From Siphonodentalium dalli (Eukaryota; Mollusca; Scaphopoda; Gadilida; Siphonodentaliidae): 64,000 nucleotides of DNA. How positions within the stretch are numbered: the stretch's first letter is position 1; every line of letters begins with the position of its first letter. A program made the position numbers and the translations under genes. A model generated the notes under the pieces. It was not told the origin of the DNA. It saw only the letters and a list, made by a program, of their open reading frames with translations, and ran no database searches. Positions 60,216 to 64,000 of this stretch are shown here, piece by piece. The stretch covers positions 76,596,705 through 76,660,704 of the forward strand of contig CP136067.1 in assembly GCA_032622095.1 (NCBI GenBank). The letters run 5' to 3'.

Positions 60216-61930
60216 AAGTCAGCTGCCGTCAATAGTGGCACGTAGGAATATCCAACATTGAAGCGGTAAACCGGACTATACACTTTGCGACAGTTTATTG
60301 ATAATTGCCCCCTCCCCCGCAAATCTTTGATGTTTCAGGGGTTATATTGACACAAGTGCATTATAATTGTTAGTTATTACCTTTCCTTAATAATGTACTT
60401 CGCTGTAGGTGAAGGTCCTGACTCGAAATTGCACGATTTAAGTACTGTGTGGCCGATTTTGCTATATAGGCCTACGGGCGTTAACCATATATAGTATAGA
60501 TTCATGGCAGGATCTAACTCGAAACATGTGGATTAAATGTGGTCCAATTTTGGAAACGATGGGTGGTGCAAACATTATATATCCATATAGCTGCATGAGT
60601 TTTAGAGACAGTGTAAATTTTGTTGTTTTATTTTTGTTTTAAGTCCCAGGCATGTACAATTAAAGGGCAATTTCTCCCGGGTATTTTATTTAGTCCCATG
60701 CAGGTATTATGTACAAAGGGCGACGCTCGTCATGTCTCTGAGACAAGTATATTAGATAACATGCTACTGTGTCATACATCTACTATATATAAATATCCAT
60801 ATAATTCCAATACTTATCAAAAATGGGGACACGAGATGGGTGCATATTGGGAAGCTATGACTGGTGGTGCAATCTGAATTTTCGTACGTGGGAACCCCCC
60901 CCCCCCATTCAGGACACCTTTGCCACGCCCCCTGTCGACGAATTATGTTGTATTATGGGTCCGCTATTATGTAGTTTCGATTCATGATGCCGAATTTCAA
61001 ACTTGCAAAATGTCTTGGGAGGGCTATAGTCATCACAGCCCCTGGCCCGTACGGATAATTTATAATTGTGCATATGGCGATCACACTACATGTATATATA
61101 TGCTGATATTATATAAATATATGCGTTAGTAATAACAACCCATGCAATTCAATTCCATGTTGTCCTATAATTATGTAATAATGTGGTTACCATGCATCAC
61201 ATGCAATTGTATCAATTCTATTTTGTTCCAAGCATATCTTCAATTCCACAATGTCCGATGTCGCTAGTTCAATATTCAATTAATTCCAGGTTGTTCCAAA
61301 TACCATATTTTATATGCTAAATGTTAGTTAAGAGAAAATAGAAGCATGCGTTATTTGTTTTAAAACGGACAAGAAGGAAATATATATCTGTTCGTGTGAA
61401 GCCCAGAGTGGAAATATGGCTATTATGCTTAAAATGAGATGTGACAACATGGAAGTTAACTACAACGAATTTCAACTACAGCGGACAGAAAAGAATGCCC
61501 GATATCTTCGCGAGAAGTGAAAATACGAACTACCCGTTTCGACTATTAGGCCTAGAAGCGTTATGGAATTCTGGTTTAACAATACCAATAGGTCCTATCT
61601 CATTTTCACCAAAAATGTCACTTAGAACAACCTGGAAATCAGGTCGCGAAATGGCATCGTTATCAAAAGAGAGTGAGGAATGGGTGATGTTTTCGATATT
61701 TTTCAAACGACAATTTAAAAGGGGAAAATTATGATAAAACATGAGGAGATAGCCTATCTTATGTCTTACAGAATGTTTGGTCTGATCGTACTTTTGTGAA
61801 TGTTCAAAGTCGAAACAAGGCAGATTTAGTCCCGAAAAAAATTCAACAAAAAAACATAAACGAAAACAATCAAATTAAATTCGCCATTTCAGATAGATAA
61901 TTCCAGTCTGGTATTCTCGTAGGATAATGC
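60216..61930. other. unassigned sequence
   Basis: No recognised gene. A 97-codon frame at 61441-61734 has no known motif. Confidence 0.45.
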
Positions 61931-62123
61931 GGGGCATAATGCGACACACAAGCACATTAGACCCCACCATGCCAATAAAACGATGGAAGGGCACACATTA
62001 TTAAACTAAAAGTTAGATAAATATTTCCACTAGACATATTAATACTCATACTTGCCTGGGAAGCACCAATTTCTGAACACCATTACTCCCCGTCGACGTA
62101 CCCAATCCGTCGCAGTATGCCCC
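61931..62123. mobile_element. MITE A with GGGGCATAATGCGACAC termini
   Basis: GGGGCATAATGCGACAC at 61931 pairs with GTCGCAGTATGCCCC ending at 62123. It is immediately followed, after about 10 bp, by a second element of the same family. Confidence 0.7.
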
Positions 62124-62133
62124 ATACATGCAC

Positions 62134-62534
62134 GGGGCACAATGAGACACATTTGACATTACAACTACAGCATATATACCGAACTTAATAAATGCAAGAC
62201 GGTCTGCAGTTTCTTTTCTTTTGTGGACTGAAAGAATGTATAAGCGTTATTTAAAGTCATAGCAGCAGACCAATGAGACATTTTATTTATTTATATGGCG
62301 GGTAAAAATAGCACCATAAAGTTTTGATTTCAGGAAAATGGCCGGGTTATAGGGTTAACAATAATTATTTATATATATCATGTTTTAATGTTTGGGAATG
62401 ATCGAATATGTTTTTTTTTATTTCTTTTCTTTTGAACTAATTACGATAAGATTTATTTTTCCAGGTTTGATTTGAGATATGTCTAATCATAATTTGTTCT
62501 CGTACTGGTGTACCCGAGTGTCGCATTATGCCCC
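62134..62534. mobile_element. MITE B with GGGGCACAATGAGACAC / GTGTCGCATTATGCCCC termini
   Basis: The left end GGGGCACAATGAGACAC (62134) pairs with the right end GTGTCGCATTATGCCCC (to 62534). The outermost ends of A and B together form a perfect 17-bp inverted repeat, so one composite element interrupted by internal termini is also possible. Confidence 0.7.
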
Positions 62535-63715
62535 ACAACCAGACAACGTGTCTCTCCCCCAATATGAGTGAATGTGAATAACCGATGTACATAGAACTGA
62601 TCAACTTACTATATAACTCGTCTTATTTTACCAAAATACGCACGTATAGCTTTGGTGGTAGTGGTAATATGTTCTCGTTTTAACATGTACAAGACCTACC
62701 AAAAGTTATAAACCATTCAAAAAGGGGGTCTTTTAGTTACTAAATATAATCTGAATTGAATAACGATGTGAGTGTAGGTCCAGACCATGATCTGGATATA
62801 ATGGTATAATCCCATCATAGCACTGATGACGTACCTTACTAGAATATTTAATTCAGATGATATCAGTACAAATCTAAATTCAAATATACTAACTTACTAA
62901 GTCATAAAATGACAATAGTAGTTGAACAAATAAGGCCCATATTAAAGCCTAACTTGTATAATGTATTGCATGATCATGTGCATGTTACCAAAATTAATGT
63001 ATTCATTTATTCATGAAATATTTCTAATATCTTTATTCATGTATGCTTATTATATTTATGCTTGCTTTCCTGCATGAAATCATATCTCTTGTCATAATTC
63101 TGTTTCCCAATTCCTATTATTTTTATAACCACTTTCTCTTCCTGCATGAAACCAAATTTCTTGTCTGCATGAAACTATATTTCTTGTCTTCACTCAATAT
63201 TGTTTTTTTTGGTCTCTTCTTTCTTTTATAACACTAGGTATATGAGCCTCTTGACTAGAACCTAGAACATATAAGCTCATACTTATGACATTAAATTAAA
63301 TTACCCTCATTAGTCTACAATGATTGGTCTCACATACCGGTACTCTATAATCCTACAGCTTAAAAATAAAAATATATAAAAAATTCAAAATTCAAAATCA
63401 AAACTTTGTAAAAAATGAAACAAAACCTCTCAATCCGATGAAACATCACAATCGCAATGCACTGTATATAAACATACAAGTAGTGAAAAATAAATTAAAC
63501 ATCTGAAACTATGAAATCTCATATATTTAGCTTACAACACGCATAGCTTTGAAAACAGATACCTACACAAGTGATCTTTTTGGCTGTCAGCCATTGAATT
63601 TTTTTTTTTTTTTTTTATATTTGTTTCATCCAACTGCACCTCCTCCACGCTGCTCTCCTCTACTTTACTCTCTTTGTAACCCCTACCCTCCCACCCACCC
63701 CAACCACAAACTGCA
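62535..63715. other. AT-rich leader before the PHD-finger ORF
   Basis: TTCCTGCATGAAA.C words recur at 63068, 63140 and 63164. A T18 tract at about 63600 is followed by a CT-rich stretch leading to the ATG. It could be the 5' UTR of the LINE. Confidence 0.45.
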
Positions 63716-64000
63716 ATGCCGATAAAATATCCTTGCTCAACCTGTAACAAATCAGTAAGAAACAATCAAGATGCTCTGGGATGTGACTTGTGTGACCAGT
63801 GGATTCATTTGAAATGCTCTAAGTTAACAAAAACTGATCTAATAAGGTTAAATGAAGATAACTCACCCTGGTTCTGCTATCATTGTATCCAGGAAATCTT
63901 ACCTTTCAACAACATTGAAGAAGAAGCCCTTTTCAAATTAGCTATATATGACATGAATCAAGATTTTAACCACCTAGAACTACCAAATATAAAACCACTT
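63716..64000 (+). CDS. PHD-finger protein, partial at window edge; probable LINE ORF1
   Basis: An open frame of 95 codons from ATG 63716 runs off the window without a stop. Residues about 7-60 form a PHD-type zinc finger in Cys4-His-Cys3 order: CSTC, CDLC, WIHLKC, then CYHC, with the expected W before the last pair (SPWFCYHC). It continues with ILPFNNIEEEALFKLAI. PHD fingers followed by a 'LPF..I..EE' segment are typical of ORF1 or N-terminal regions of non-LTR retrotransposons in cnidarians and molluscs (recall), so this is more likely the start of a LINE than a host chromatin reader. A long T tract and a CT-rich leader precede it. No RT domain is visible within the window. Confidence 0.75.
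   Translation, partial: MPIKYPCSTCNKSVRNNQDALGCDLCDQWIHLKCSKLTKTDLIRLNEDNSPWFCYHCIQEILPFNNIEEEALFKLAIYDMNQDFNHLELPNIKPL

Overview
The window is eukaryotic nuclear DNA from an invertebrate animal. It is AT-rich and gene-poor, with long introns, GT-AG splice sites and very many diverged transposable elements. The mix of repeats points to a lophotrochozoan, most likely a mollusc: LINE 3' ends with short tandem tails, a 3' element ending in a (TCAATCAA)n-like tail after a GACGTTAAACACTCA motif, and a repeat ending near 'gagacttcgtctcaggtgagct'. The mollusc assignment rests on recall and is an inference.

One host gene is convincing. A PEA3-subfamily ETS transcription factor (ETV1/4/5; Drosophila Ets96B class) lies on the + strand from about 810 to 33014. 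Five exons join with matching phases: 810-888, 16858-17110, 22487-22731, 31469-31668 and 32571-33014. The last two carry the whole ETS DNA-binding domain and the conserved C-terminal tail. The first exon is the least certain. Introns of about 16, 5.4, 8.7 and 0.9 kb hold transposons and a 3-kb minisatellite of 50-bp units.

The rest is repeat territory. 1-16200: mostly unassigned, with a 30-bp minisatellite (5852-6298), diverged tandem and SINE-like repeats, a LINE-type 3' end near 13000-13350 and a hAT MITE (13995-14375). 24660-25905: a LINE relic with gag-like ORF1 and zinc knuckles. 26829-28900 (minus): a decayed gene of an uncharacterised transposase-like family, split by a 494-bp MITE with TTAA target duplications. 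30150-33700: several foldback elements in and just after the ETS gene. 39376-43150: a MITE, then an unusual array of TGATATCA palindromes broken by a LINE and a foldback element. 44087-50740: two LINE 3' ends, a piggyBac-like MITE, SINE copies, a 110-bp minisatellite hit by a hAT MITE, and a 200-bp tandem repeat. 51070-56405: another palindromic MITE, a second copy of the TTAA MITE family, and a 2.27-kb transposon with 500-bp terminal inverted repeats. 57240-59340: a foldback element nested in a 21-bp minisatellite whose right part is inverted. 59660-62534: a LINE 3' end and twin MITEs. 63716-64000: the start of an open PHD-finger ORF, probably ORF1 of a LINE running off the edge.

No rRNA, intact tRNA, CRISPR array or prokaryotic operon is present. 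The most unusual items are the transposase-like family with its precise MITE insertion, the TGATATCA array, the 500-bp-TIR transposon with three evenly spaced GTGACGGAATCACC sites, and the intronic minisatellite that repeats a 5' splice-site-like sequence dozens of times.
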